This document shows positions 7,093 through 14,776 of a DNA stretch of 40,267 bases, piece after piece; the first letter of the stretch is position 1; every line of letters starts with the position of its first letter. This stretch comes from Paenarthrobacter sp. CM16. GTDB lineage: Bacteria > Actinomycetota > Actinomycetes > Actinomycetales > Micrococcaceae. Under the pieces are notes generated by a model, which saw nothing but the letters and a program-made list of their open reading frames with translations, searched no databases and was not told where the DNA came from. The stretch lies in the NCBI RefSeq assembly GCF_013179505.1, contig NZ_JABMCX010000004.1:1-40267 (forward strand). The letters run 5' to 3'. A program made the translations under genes and the position numbers.

Positions 7093-8496
7093 CTACTGCT
7101 TGGAGAGCGCGCCTGCCACCAAGAAAGCCATCTCAAGGGATTGCATGTGGTTCAGGCGCGGATCGCACACTGACTCGTAACGGTCCAGGAAAGCGTCCTG
7201 GTCAATGGGGTCGGCGCCGCCCAAGCACTCAGCGACGTCGTCACCGGTCATTTCGACGTGTAGACCGCCGGGGACGGTGCCCAGCGAGTGGTGGACCTCA
7301 AAGAAGCCACGGACCTCATCGATGACGTCATCGAAGTTGCGGGTCTTGTAGCCGTTCGGCGACGTGACAGTGTTGCCGTGCATGGGGTCGGTGACCCACA
7401 GCACCTGGGCACCGGAGGCGGTGACGCGGTCGACGACGGCGGGCAGCTTTTCGCGGATGTTCTTGGCGCCCATGCGCGTGATGAAGGTCAGGCGCCCCGG
7501 TTCACGGTTGGGGTCCAGTTTGTCGATCAGCCGCAAGGCGTCGTCACCGCTGGTGGTGGGTCCGAGCTTGACGCCGATCGGGTTCCGCACGCGGGAGAGG
7601 AAGTCCACATGGGCATGATCCAGTTCGCGGGTCCGCTCACCGATCCACAGGAAGTGGGCGGAGGTGTCGTACGGCAGGCCCGTGCGCGAATCGATGCGGG
7701 TCAGGGCGCGCTCGTAGTCGAGCAGCAATGCTTCATGGCTGGCGAAGAATTCAACCCGCTTGAGCGCCTCGAAGTCCGCGCCGCAGGAATCCATGAAGCT
7801 GATGGCACGGTCAATATCGCGTGCCAGTGATTCATAGCGGGCATGCGCAGGGTTTTCCGTGAAGCCCTTGTTCCACTGGTGAACGAGGCGCAGGTCCGCG
7901 AAACCACCCTGGGTGAACGCACGGATGAGGTTCAAGGTTGATGCAGAGGTGTGGTACGCCTTCAGCATGCGGCCTGCGTCGTGGGCACGGGACTCAGGGG
8001 TGAAGTCGTAGCCATTGACGATGTCGCCCCGGTAAGCGGGAAGCGTGACGCCGTCGCGGGTTTCGTCGTTGGACGAGCGGGGCTTGGCGAACTGGCCTGC
8101 CATGCGGCCCATCTTGATGACGGGCATGGCAGCTCCGTAGGTGAGCACCACTGCCATCTGCAGGATGGTCTTGACGCGGGCGCTGATCTTGTCCGCGGTG
8201 GCGGCCTCAAAAGTCTCCGCGCAGTCGCCGCCCTGCAGGAGGAAGGCCTTGCCCTGTGCTGCAGCGGCAAGTCGCTCCCGGAGAACATCCACTTCTCCGG
8301 CGAAAACCAGCGGTGGCACCACGGAAAGTTCTTTGACGGAGGCGTCGAAAACCTCGGCGTTGGACCATGTGGGCTGCTGGGAGATCGGCAGGTCCCGCCA
8401 GGCGTCAAGCCCGGGATAGTTCGCTGCTCCGCTTTGGGCGGTGCTGGCGAGGGAATCTGCTATGGAGGATGCGGTGTTCGCGGTTAGCTCAGTCAC
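7093..8496 (-). CDS. aroG: Class II (plant-type) 3-deoxy-7-phosphoheptulonate synthase
   Basis: First enzyme of the shikimate pathway, joining phosphoenolpyruvate and erythrose 4-phosphate to DAHP in the cytoplasm. The 467-residue protein has the class II hallmarks: WRDLPISQQPTW near the start, FLLQGGDCAETF (metal-binding Cys), KMGRMAGQFAKPRS, GYRGD-like YRGDIVNGYDF, WIGERTRELDHAHVDF, GVKLGPTTS, and WVTDPMHGNT. The length is usual for the family. The GTG start at 8496 has an AAGG almost touching it and a TACTCT box ending six bases before it, so a leaderless start is plausible. It is convergent with the kinase and upstream of nothing else on its strand; the acyltransferase behind it is co-directional with a 66-base gap. 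In M. tuberculosis the same gene (Rv2178c) lies next to pknL. Confidence 0.95.
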   Translation of the reverse strand: MTELTANTASSIADSLASTAQSGAANYPGLDAWRDLPISQQPTWSNAEVFDASVKELSVVPPLVFAGEVDVLRERLAAAAQGKAFLLQGGDCAETFEAATADKISARVKTILQMAVVLTYGAAMPVIKMGRMAGQFAKPRSSNDETRDGVTLPAYRGDIVNGYDFTPESRAHDAGRMLKAYHTSASTLNLIRAFTQGGFADLRLVHQWNKGFTENPAHARYESLARDIDRAISFMDSCGADFEALKRVEFFASHEALLLDYERALTRIDSRTGLPYDTSAHFLWIGERTRELDHAHVDFLSRVRNPIGVKLGPTTSGDDALRLIDKLDPNREPGRLTFITRMGAKNIREKLPAVVDRVTASGAQVLWVTDPMHGNTVTSPNGYKTRNFDDVIDEVRGFFEVHHSLGTVPGGLHVEMTGDDVAECLGGADPIDQDAFLDRYESVCDPRLNHMQSLEMAFLVAGALSKQ

Positions 8497-8562
8497 CCTT
8501 CAAGAGTAGTAGCCTCTGCCAAGGTTCCGGGACAGTGGGCGTAATCGATGCCGCCCTCCGCG

Positions 8563-9354
8563 TCACAGTTTCCGCGCCGGCCCGTCCCCGTTGGTTCCCG
8601 GTTCGTCCCTGTCCTCTGCAATGTCTTCGGTGGCCTCTTCAGTCACCTCGAGTTGGTGGACCGGCTCCGGACCCTTGCCGGCCAACTGGGCCTTGACCAC
8701 GGCAGCGTACTCATCGACGTATTCCTGGCCGGAAAGGCGCATGAGGGAGTACATGATTTCGTCCGTCACAGCGCGCTGGATCAGACGGTCGTCCTCCATG
8801 CCGTAGTAGCGGCTGAAGTCCAGGGGCTGTCCAAAAATGATGCCGACCCTGCGGATGCTGGGCAGCCGCTTGCCGATCGGCTGGACCTTCTCCGTCCCGA
8901 TCATGGCAACCGGCACCACCGGTACCCGGGTTTGCAGGGCGAGCCGCGCAACGCCCACCTTGCCGCGGTAGAGCCTGGCGTCCGGGCTGCGGGTGCCCTC
9001 AGGGTAGATTCCCAGCAGGCCTCCCGAAGCGAGCACGTCCTTGCCTGCCTGCAAGGACATCTCGGACGCTGCCCCTCCGGAACGGTCCATGGGGAGCTGG
9101 TTGCTCAGCCTGAAGAACAATGCCGTCAGCCGGCCCTTGATCCCTTTTCCCGTGAAGTACTCGGACTTGGCCAGGAAGATGACCGGCCGGTGCACCATCA
9201 GGGGCAGGAAGATGGAGTCCGAAAAGGAGAGGTGGTTGGAAGCCAGGATGGCGGCGCCGTTTTCAGGAACGTTGTCCAGGCCCTTGACCCATGGCCTGAA
9301 CAGGAGTTTGAGGATGGGACCCAGAAAGATCCTCTTCATGACCCAATAGAACAC
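8563..9354 (-). CDS. 1-acylglycerol-3-phosphate acyltransferase-like protein (PlsC/LPLAT)
   Basis: Membrane-associated glycerolipid acyltransferase, 263 residues. It carries the HX4D catalytic motif NHLSFSD (His41, Asp46), a second block IPVDRS-like QLPMDRSGG, and the YPEGTRS motif (118-123) that binds glycerol 3-phosphate. N-terminal residues 1-22 are hydrophobic and could dip into the membrane. The C-terminal 45 residues are acidic and look disordered. The GTG start at 9354 is supported by GGGAGG six bases before it; the frame stays open upstream to 9546 but would then overlap the divergent esterase gene. The same family member (Rv2182c) sits near pknL in M. tuberculosis. It may make phosphatidic acid or remodel envelope lipids. 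A second paralogue is at 26963-27706. Confidence 0.9.
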   Translation of the reverse strand: MFYWVMKRIFLGPILKLLFRPWVKGLDNVPENGAAILASNHLSFSDSIFLPLMVHRPVIFLAKSEYFTGKGIKGRLTALFFRLSNQLPMDRSGGAASEMSLQAGKDVLASGGLLGIYPEGTRSPDARLYRGKVGVARLALQTRVPVVPVAMIGTEKVQPIGKRLPSIRRVGIIFGQPLDFSRYYGMEDDRLIQRAVTDEIMYSLMRLSGQEYVDEYAAVVKAQLAGKGPEPVHQLEVTEEATEDIAEDRDEPGTNGDGPARKL

Positions 9355-9454
9355 GTTTGTCCTCCCACGGCCGACGGATGGCATGCTTCCGGCAACCCGG
9401 CCCGCACTCAACAGCAACCCTACTCCAGTGAGAAATCTCCGGAACGGTGACACG

Positions 9455-10252
9455 ATGGGACACATGACGGAACGCCACACCTCTGCACCGCCGCTTGCCT
9501 TCCACCATGCCGGGCATGGCCCTAATGCCACCACGGGGGTGGCCATCTGTCACGGCTTCACCGGCAGTCCCCTCAGTGTCCTCCCTTGGGCGGAGTACCT
9601 GGCCGCTCAGGGGTTCGCTGTTTCAGTACCACTGCTGCCCGGCCACGGCACCAGCTGGCAGGACCTTGCCACAACGCGATGGCAGGACTGGTACCGGACT
9701 TTCGAGCAGAGCTACCTGGACCTGGCCGGGCAGACGGAGAAGTGCTTCGTGGCGGGGTTGTCCATGGGCGGCGCCGTAGCCCTCCGTGTGGCGTCGCTGC
9801 ACGATGTTCCGGGATTGGTCCTGGTCAATCCCGGGCTGAGCTTCTATGACCGGCGGGTGAGGTACGTTGCTGCGCTCAAGTACGTCATGCCGACCACCAC
9901 GCCGATCGTGGAGGACAAACCGGCTCCGGTCTCCACCGAGGATGGCGACTACTCCAAGACACCGTTGAAGTCAGTCCATGAACTGAAGAAGCTCTTTCGG
10001 GCGGCCACGCTGGGATTGCCCAAGGTGCAGGCTCCTGCCCTGGTGTTCAAGTCCTCAGTGGACGAGGTGGTCCCGCCGAGCTCGGTGGCCGCGATCGAAC
10101 GCCACATCGCATCTTCACGCTTGAAAGTGGTCACGCTTCCGCACAGCGGCCACGTGGCCACGCTGGATGTTGATGCCCCTGCCATTTTTGAACAATCGGC
10201 CAGCTTTTTCCGTCAGCACGCCGGGGACAGAGTAGCCTCGGAGTCATCATGA
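9455..10252 (+). CDS. Alpha/beta hydrolase, carboxylesterase/monoacylglycerol lipase type (first of tandem pair)
   Basis: A 265-residue serine hydrolase. The oxyanion segment CHGFTGSP (32-39) resembles carboxylesterase Est30-type enzymes. The nucleophile elbow is GLSMGG with Ser103, and the likely acid and base are Asp203 (SSVDEVVPP) and His233 (HSGHVATLD), so the triad is complete. There is no signal peptide, so it is cytoplasmic. The start may be ATG 9455 or ATG 9464; GGTG at 9446-9449 slightly favours the first. Its stop overlaps the start of the second esterase (ATGA). About half of its residues can be matched to the downstream paralogue by eye. It lies divergent from an acyltransferase, which suggests acylglycerol or lysophospholipid turnover; the substrate is not shown by sequence. 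Confidence 0.88.
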   Translation: MGHMTERHTSAPPLAFHHAGHGPNATTGVAICHGFTGSPLSVLPWAEYLAAQGFAVSVPLLPGHGTSWQDLATTRWQDWYRTFEQSYLDLAGQTEKCFVAGLSMGGAVALRVASLHDVPGLVLVNPGLSFYDRRVRYVAALKYVMPTTTPIVEDKPAPVSTEDGDYSKTPLKSVHELKKLFRAATLGLPKVQAPALVFKSSVDEVVPPSSVAAIERHIASSRLKVVTLPHSGHVATLDVDAPAIFEQSASFFRQHAGDRVASESS

Positions 10253-11052
10253 ACATGCTTCAGGATTTCTCGCCGTTCCTCAGCAACTGGAACGGGACAG
10301 GCCCAAGAGTGGGCGTGGTCATGTCCCACGGCTTTACCGGCAGCCCGCACAGCGTCAGGCCGTGGGCCGAGCACCTGGCAGCGGCCGGTTATGCCGTCAG
10401 GCTTCCGTTGCTGCCGGGCCACGGCACCAATTGGCAGGACATGGCCACCCGGTCCTGGCGGGAGTGGCACCGTGCAGTAGATGAGGCCTACCTTGAACTG
10501 GCCGCCGAGTGTGACTATGTCTTCAGCACCGGATTGTCCATGGGCGGCACCCTTGCGCTCCGCATTGCCGCCACTCGTCCTGTGGCAGGAACTGTGGTGG
10601 TCAATCCCGGTTTGGTCCTGGATGATCCACGGGCTGTCATTGTCGCTGCGCTCAAATACGTGGTAAAAACAACACCCGCCATTGCCAACGACATCCTCAA
10701 ACCGGACCAGAATGAAGGCGCCTACGCCCGCACCCCTGTTGCCGCGGCGCACCAGTTGAAGAAGATGTACAAGGACACTGCGGCTATCCTGCCGCGCATC
10801 CACTCCCCCGTCCGTGTCTACAAATCCACTGTGGACAACGTGATCTCGGAGGCAAGCCTGGATTTCCTGCGAGCCCGGGTCAACGCTCCCGTGGATGTCT
10901 CCTACCTCAGGAACAGCTACCATGTAGCAACCCTCGACAACGATGCCCCGGAGATTTTTGAGGGAACCGTGGAATTCATTCAGAAAACCGTTGCAACCCT
11001 GGCCGGAAACGGGCCCTCCCCCGAAAAGGACACAGCCCATGAACAGGCCTGA
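10249..11052 (+). CDS. Alpha/beta hydrolase, carboxylesterase type (second of tandem pair)
   Basis: A 267-residue paralogue of the preceding gene: MSHGFTGSP (25-33), PLLPGHGT, GLSMGG with Ser97, NPGL, Asp196 (KSTVDNVIS) and His225 (NSYHVATLD). All triad residues are kept, so it is probably active. Differences from the first copy are the shorter N-terminus, the loss of the Glu-Val after the Asp, and a charged C-terminal tail. It overlaps its neighbour by four bases at the start and the downstream membrane protein gene by 14 bases at the end, so the three form one operon. The duplication with divergence suggests different acyl substrates. Function beyond esterase/lipase is not known. Confidence 0.88.
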   Translation: MNMLQDFSPFLSNWNGTGPRVGVVMSHGFTGSPHSVRPWAEHLAAAGYAVRLPLLPGHGTNWQDMATRSWREWHRAVDEAYLELAAECDYVFSTGLSMGGTLALRIAATRPVAGTVVVNPGLVLDDPRAVIVAALKYVVKTTPAIANDILKPDQNEGAYARTPVAAAHQLKKMYKDTAAILPRIHSPVRVYKSTVDNVISEASLDFLRARVNAPVDVSYLRNSYHVATLDNDAPEIFEGTVEFIQKTVATLAGNGPSPEKDTAHEQA

Positions 11053-11584
11053 TGCCAACTCAGCCGATCAGAGCGCCAACAAGGACGACGACGCCGTGTG
11101 GCTGGACCTGGTGGCCCGGTTGGAGGGGACCGGAAGCCCCGACGCCGGGAACACACCTTCGGCAGGCAGCCGTGACCCGGATCCTGACAAAGGCGGGCCG
11201 CAGTCCCGTGAATCCAGCAAGGCATTCAAGGATTTTGATCCCTTGGGGTTGTCCAACCCGCCTGCTGAACGGACAGCGGTTCCCGCGGCTTCCGAGGCTG
11301 GTGGCCGCCCCTTGGGACCACGAGACTTCGAGGTCGAGGACGACGACGACGCCTTTGTCCCGGAGGAGCCTCCGAGCCTTGCCGGCACGGAGCCCCTGAC
11401 CATGCTGGCCTGGGTTGGCGCTGTGGGAGGGCCCATCGCGCTGCTCTTCACCGCGATGTTCTGGCGGTCCGCTCCCCTTGTTGCGATCCTGGGAATCGTA
11501 GCCGCTTTCGTCGCATCGGTGGTGTTCCTCATCATGAGGCTTCCGCAGGAGAAGAACGAGGACGACGACGGCGCCCGCATCTAG
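11039..11584 (+). CDS. Two-helix membrane protein with acidic N-terminal region
   Basis: A 181-residue hypothetical protein. Residues 1-118 are hydrophilic, rich in Asp/Ser/Pro and probably disordered, with an Asp run (DFEVEDDDDAF, about 97-106). Two membrane helices at about 121-142 and 145-166 form a hairpin, followed by a short charged tail. The ATG at 11039 has AAGGA at a proper distance and overlaps the end of the second esterase by 14 bases. A longer in-frame reading starting at 10943 would lie entirely inside the esterase and lacks support. I do not recognise a family. Its operon position suggests it supports the esterases, perhaps at the membrane; this is inference only. Confidence 0.75.
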   Translation: MNRPDANSADQSANKDDDAVWLDLVARLEGTGSPDAGNTPSAGSRDPDPDKGGPQSRESSKAFKDFDPLGLSNPPAERTAVPAASEAGGRPLGPRDFEVEDDDDAFVPEEPPSLAGTEPLTMLAWVGAVGGPIALLFTAMFWRSAPLVAILGIVAAFVASVVFLIMRLPQEKNEDDDGARI

Positions 11585-11617
11585 GTGCCGAGGCTCCGCC
11601 CTCTGCGGCGGGTAGCT

Positions 11618-12676
11618 TTAGCTGTGGGCGCGTCCGCTGACCCGGGAAAGGTCTGCGGCGCCGATCATCCCGGCACGTGGACCAAGGGCGGCGAGTTCGA
11701 TCCCCGCCATGGGCCGGAATCCCCTGCCCGTGAGGTTTTTCGCGAACGACTCCCGTGCTGGTCCGGCCAACAATTCTCCGGCGTCGCACAGTCCACCTCC
11801 GATCACGAACATGCCAGGGTCAAGTGCTGCGGCAAGGTTGGCCAGTCCCAAACCCAGCCATTCGCCTTGATCTGCAAGGAGCTCGCGGGATGTGGCATCG
11901 CCTTCGAGGGCCAACGCCGTAACGGCTGCCCCCGTGAGGTTATCGGCGGTTCCGCCTGCCTTCTCCAGGAGGGCCCTGCCCTCCGGTGAATTGGTCCGGA
12001 CAAGTTGGCGGGCTTCGCGCCCCAGGGCGTTACCGGATGCGTACTGTTCCCAGCACCCGCGGTTGCCGCACTCGCAACGGTGTCCGCGGGGAAAGATGAT
12101 CTGATGGCCGAATTCGCCCGCCACGCCGTACCGTCCACGTTCCACCCGGCCATCCATGACCATGGCCCCGCCGATGCCCGTACCCAGCGTGACGCAAACC
12201 AGCCGGCTTTCCCCCTGGCCGGCGCCGAAGCGCCACTCGGCCCAGGCGGCCGCATCGGCGTCGTTCGTCAGCAGGACCGGACGTCGCAGCAGTTTCTGGA
12301 GGCTGGCGCGGAGGGGCTCGTTACGCCAGGCAAGATGCGGACTGAACAGCACCGTCCCGCCGTCGAGGTCCATCCACCCCGCTGCGCCGATTCCGACCGA
12401 AGCCACGCGGTGCTCGGCGCTGAGCTCGTCCACAAGTTCCACGATGGTCTGCTCTACTGCCCGGGGGTCGGCTCCCGGAGTGGATCTGCGGGCCTCAGCG
12501 AGAACACGGCCTTCGGCATCCACAACGCCCGCAGCTACTTTGGTGCCGCCAATGTCTATTCCTATCGCCAGGCCGCGACGACCCAAATGGCTCCGGCGGG
12601 CAGCCCACGGCACGTCTTTCCATGCTGAGGCCTGTGGCTTGGGTCTGGCACGAAAAGAGGACCGTAGTGCGGGCAT
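11618..12676 (-). CDS. glk: ROK-family glucokinase
   Basis: Sugar kinase of the ROK family, 352 residues, phosphorylating glucose with ATP (or polyphosphate in some actinobacteria). The ATP site is IGIDIGGTK (38-46), catalytic Asp139 is in TNDADAAAWAEW, GTGIGG is at 165-170, and the ROK zinc motif HRCECGNRGCWE has Cys201, Cys203 and Cys208 with His191 in GEFGHQ. The protein begins with a basic extension of about 35 residues before the ATP motif, longer than usual. The ATG at 12676 is supported by a perfect TATGAT box ending six bases before it, which fits a leaderless transcript; a TTG 30 codons later with GGAG before it is the alternative. It is divergent from the acyl-CoA ligase. Glucose specificity is inferred from the family. 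Confidence 0.88.
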   Translation of the reverse strand: MPALRSSFRARPKPQASAWKDVPWAARRSHLGRRGLAIGIDIGGTKVAAGVVDAEGRVLAEARRSTPGADPRAVEQTIVELVDELSAEHRVASVGIGAAGWMDLDGGTVLFSPHLAWRNEPLRASLQKLLRRPVLLTNDADAAAWAEWRFGAGQGESRLVCVTLGTGIGGAMVMDGRVERGRYGVAGEFGHQIIFPRGHRCECGNRGCWEQYASGNALGREARQLVRTNSPEGRALLEKAGGTADNLTGAAVTALALEGDATSRELLADQGEWLGLGLANLAAALDPGMFVIGGGLCDAGELLAGPARESFAKNLTGRGFRPMAGIELAALGPRAGMIGAADLSRVSGRAHS

Positions 12677-12682
12677 CCCCTC

Positions 12683-12688
12683 ATCATA
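12683..12688 (-). promoter_or_regulatory. -10 box of leaderless glk
   Basis: Minus-strand TATGAT, identical to the housekeeping sigma -10 consensus at five of six positions, placed six bases before the ATG of glk. The spacing implies that transcription begins at the start codon. No clear -35 element. Confidence 0.5.
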
Positions 12689-12765
12689 TTCCGCTGGACT
12701 GCGGGACCCTGCATCGGCAGGCCTGAGGGGCCCTGAGTTGCCTGAAATGACAGCACATCCGTAAA

Positions 12766-12781
12766 GTTACTCGCCAGTAGG
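12766..12781. promoter_or_regulatory. Palindromic candidate operator before acyl-CoA ligase
   Basis: TTACT (12767-12771), spacer CGCC, AGTAG (12776-12780): a near-perfect inverted repeat about 85 bases before the ligase start. A CATACT -10-like hexamer lies at 12810-12815. Short palindromes of this form before fatty-acid activation genes are typical targets of TetR-type fatty acid regulators. The palindrome is seen; the regulator is not in this window. Confidence 0.4.
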
Positions 12782-12862
12782 TGAAATAGGACACACCTCC
12801 GCGAGCGGGCATACTAGAGTGAAAGCAGCCCCTCGTGGCCCGTGGATATCAAAGGAGCTACC

Positions 12863-14674
12863 GTGCGTGAAATCAGTGTTCCTCCCCTCGTCAATATCGC
12901 CCCGGAAACCAACATCACGGACTTCGTGATCCGGGAGGCCGAAAAGGCGTCAAACCCAGCACTGTTCTCCAAGCTGGACAGCAATGGGCAGTGGCAGGAC
13001 ATCCGGGCCAAGGACTTCCTTGCGGACGTCAGGGCCTTGGCAAAGGGCCTGATTGCCAGCGGCGTTGGCACCGGTGACCGGGTGGGCATCATGTCCAGGA
13101 CCCGTTATGAATGGTCCCTGGTTGACTTCGCCATCTGGTTTGCCGGAGCGGTCTCGGTCCCGATCTACGAAACGTCCTCGCCCTCCCAGGTGGCCTGGAA
13201 CCTCGGCGATTCCGGCGCGGTGGCAGCTTTCGGCGAAGCGGCACACCATGAGGACGTCATCCGCCAGGCAGTGGCAGCCGAGGACATCAGTTCCGTGGCC
13301 AACGTCTGGCAGCTTGAGGGCGCCGGCCTTGATGCGCTGCGCGCGGCCGGAGCAGGAGTTCCCGACGACGAACTCGAGTCACGCCGTTCCTCTGCGGGCC
13401 TGGCCGATCTCGCCACCATCATCTACACCTCCGGGACCACCGGCAGGCCGAAGGGTTGCGAACTGACCCACGGCAACTTTGTGGAACTTTCGGAGAACGC
13501 CCGCGCATCACTTCCCGAAATCATCAATGAGTCCGGGAAAACCATCATGTTCCTCCCGTTGGCCCACGTCTTTGCCCGGTTCATCTCCGTGCTGGCAGTG
13601 GCCGGCGGCGTCAAAGTGGCCCACACTCCGGATATCAAGAACTTGTTGGCGGATCTCCAGAGCTTCCAGCCGACGTTCATCCTTGCTGTCCCCCGCGTCT
13701 TTGAGAAGGTCTACAACTCAGCCTTGACCAAGGCTGAGGACGGCGGCAAGGGTGCCATCTTCCATCGCGCCGTTGACACTGCGATCGCCTACTCGAAGGC
13801 ACGCGAGTCCGGCTCCCTGGGCCTGGGCCTGAAGATCAAGCACGCCGTGTTCGACAAACTGGTTTACGGCAAGCTCCGCGCAGCCATGGGCGGCCATGTA
13901 GCGCATGCCGTGTCCGGCGGCGGCCCGCTGGGCGAACGCTTGGGCCACTTCTTCCAGGGCATAGGGCTGCAGATCCTGGAAGGCTACGGGCTCACCGAAA
14001 CCACGGCACCGATTTCCGTGAACACGCCCTCCATGATCAGGATCGGTACAGTGGGCGCCCCCTTGCCGGGCAACTCGGTGAAGATCGCCGACGACGGCGA
14101 AATCCTTGCCAAGGGCGTCTGTGTGATGCGCGGCTACTACAAGCGCGAAGACCTGACGGCAGAGACCTTCATCGACGGTTGGTTCCGCACCGGCGATATC
14201 GGTGAACTCGACAACAATGGGTTCCTCAAGATCACCGGCCGCAAGAAGGAAATCATCGTGACGGCCGGAGGCAAGAACGTGGTTCCGGCGTTGCTCGAGG
14301 ACCAGATCCGCGCCGACGCACTGGTCTCCCAGGTGTTGGTGGTGGGAGACAACCGCCCGTTCATCGGCGCCCTGGTCACCCTTGATGAAGAAGCCCTTCC
14401 GGGCTGGTTGGAACGCCACGGACTGCCGTCCAGCACTTCGCTGGGCGAGGCTGCGGAACACCCCGTCATCAAGGCTGCCGTCCAGGAGCTCATCAGCAAG
14501 GCCAACCAGTCCGTGTCCCAGGCTGAGGCCATCAAGTCGTTCCGCATTGTTCCTGCCGACTTCACGGAGGCCTCAGGCCACCTCACGCCGTCCCTCAAGG
14601 TCAAGCGGGCACAGGTCATGAAGGACTTCGACGCCGTGATCGAGCAGATGTACTCAGCTCCGCGCGGTTCCTGA
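12863..14674 (+). CDS. fadD: Long-chain fatty-acid--CoA ligase (FadD15-like)
   Basis: AMP-forming acyl-CoA synthetase of 603 residues, activating fatty acids for beta-oxidation or lipid synthesis. The P-loop-like motif YTSGTTGRPKG is at about 188-198, the adenylate motif EGYGLTETT in the middle, DGWFRTGDIGELDNNGFLKITGRKKEIIVTAGG hinge region parts are all present, and the C-terminal catalytic Lys is in TPSLKVKR. The GTG at 12863 is chosen because AAAGGAG ends about six bases before it; the frame is open from 12842 but the earlier codon has no binding site. No membrane segment. It is transcribed alone, ending at a strong terminator. A candidate TetR-type operator lies upstream. Confidence 0.93.
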   Translation: MREISVPPLVNIAPETNITDFVIREAEKASNPALFSKLDSNGQWQDIRAKDFLADVRALAKGLIASGVGTGDRVGIMSRTRYEWSLVDFAIWFAGAVSVPIYETSSPSQVAWNLGDSGAVAAFGEAAHHEDVIRQAVAAEDISSVANVWQLEGAGLDALRAAGAGVPDDELESRRSSAGLADLATIIYTSGTTGRPKGCELTHGNFVELSENARASLPEIINESGKTIMFLPLAHVFARFISVLAVAGGVKVAHTPDIKNLLADLQSFQPTFILAVPRVFEKVYNSALTKAEDGGKGAIFHRAVDTAIAYSKARESGSLGLGLKIKHAVFDKLVYGKLRAAMGGHVAHAVSGGGPLGERLGHFFQGIGLQILEGYGLTETTAPISVNTPSMIRIGTVGAPLPGNSVKIADDGEILAKGVCVMRGYYKREDLTAETFIDGWFRTGDIGELDNNGFLKITGRKKEIIVTAGGKNVVPALLEDQIRADALVSQVLVVGDNRPFIGALVTLDEEALPGWLERHGLPSSTSLGEAAEHPVIKAAVQELISKANQSVSQAEAIKSFRIVPADFTEASGHLTPSLKVKRAQVMKDFDAVIEQMYSAPRGS

Positions 14675-14724
14675 CACACCGGCACCGGCAGCATCCAACC
14701 CGCAGGATCCAAGAAGCAGCACAA

Positions 14725-14764
14725 AAAAGTACCCCGTCCGGAAGCTTCCGGACGGGGTACTTTT
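14725..14764. terminator. Perfect 40-base palindromic bidirectional terminator
   Basis: Bases 14725-14764 form a perfect palindrome centred on AAGCTT, with an A-tract on one side and a T-tract on the other. It ends both the acyl-CoA ligase and the pyruvate carboxylase transcripts. Confidence 0.92.
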
Positions 14765-14776
14765 ATGGTCGGATTG

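Noticed and set aside
9355-9546. An extended N-terminus of the acyltransferase reaching 9546.
   Set aside because: It would overlap the divergent esterase gene, and the GGGAGG site clearly marks the GTG at 9354.
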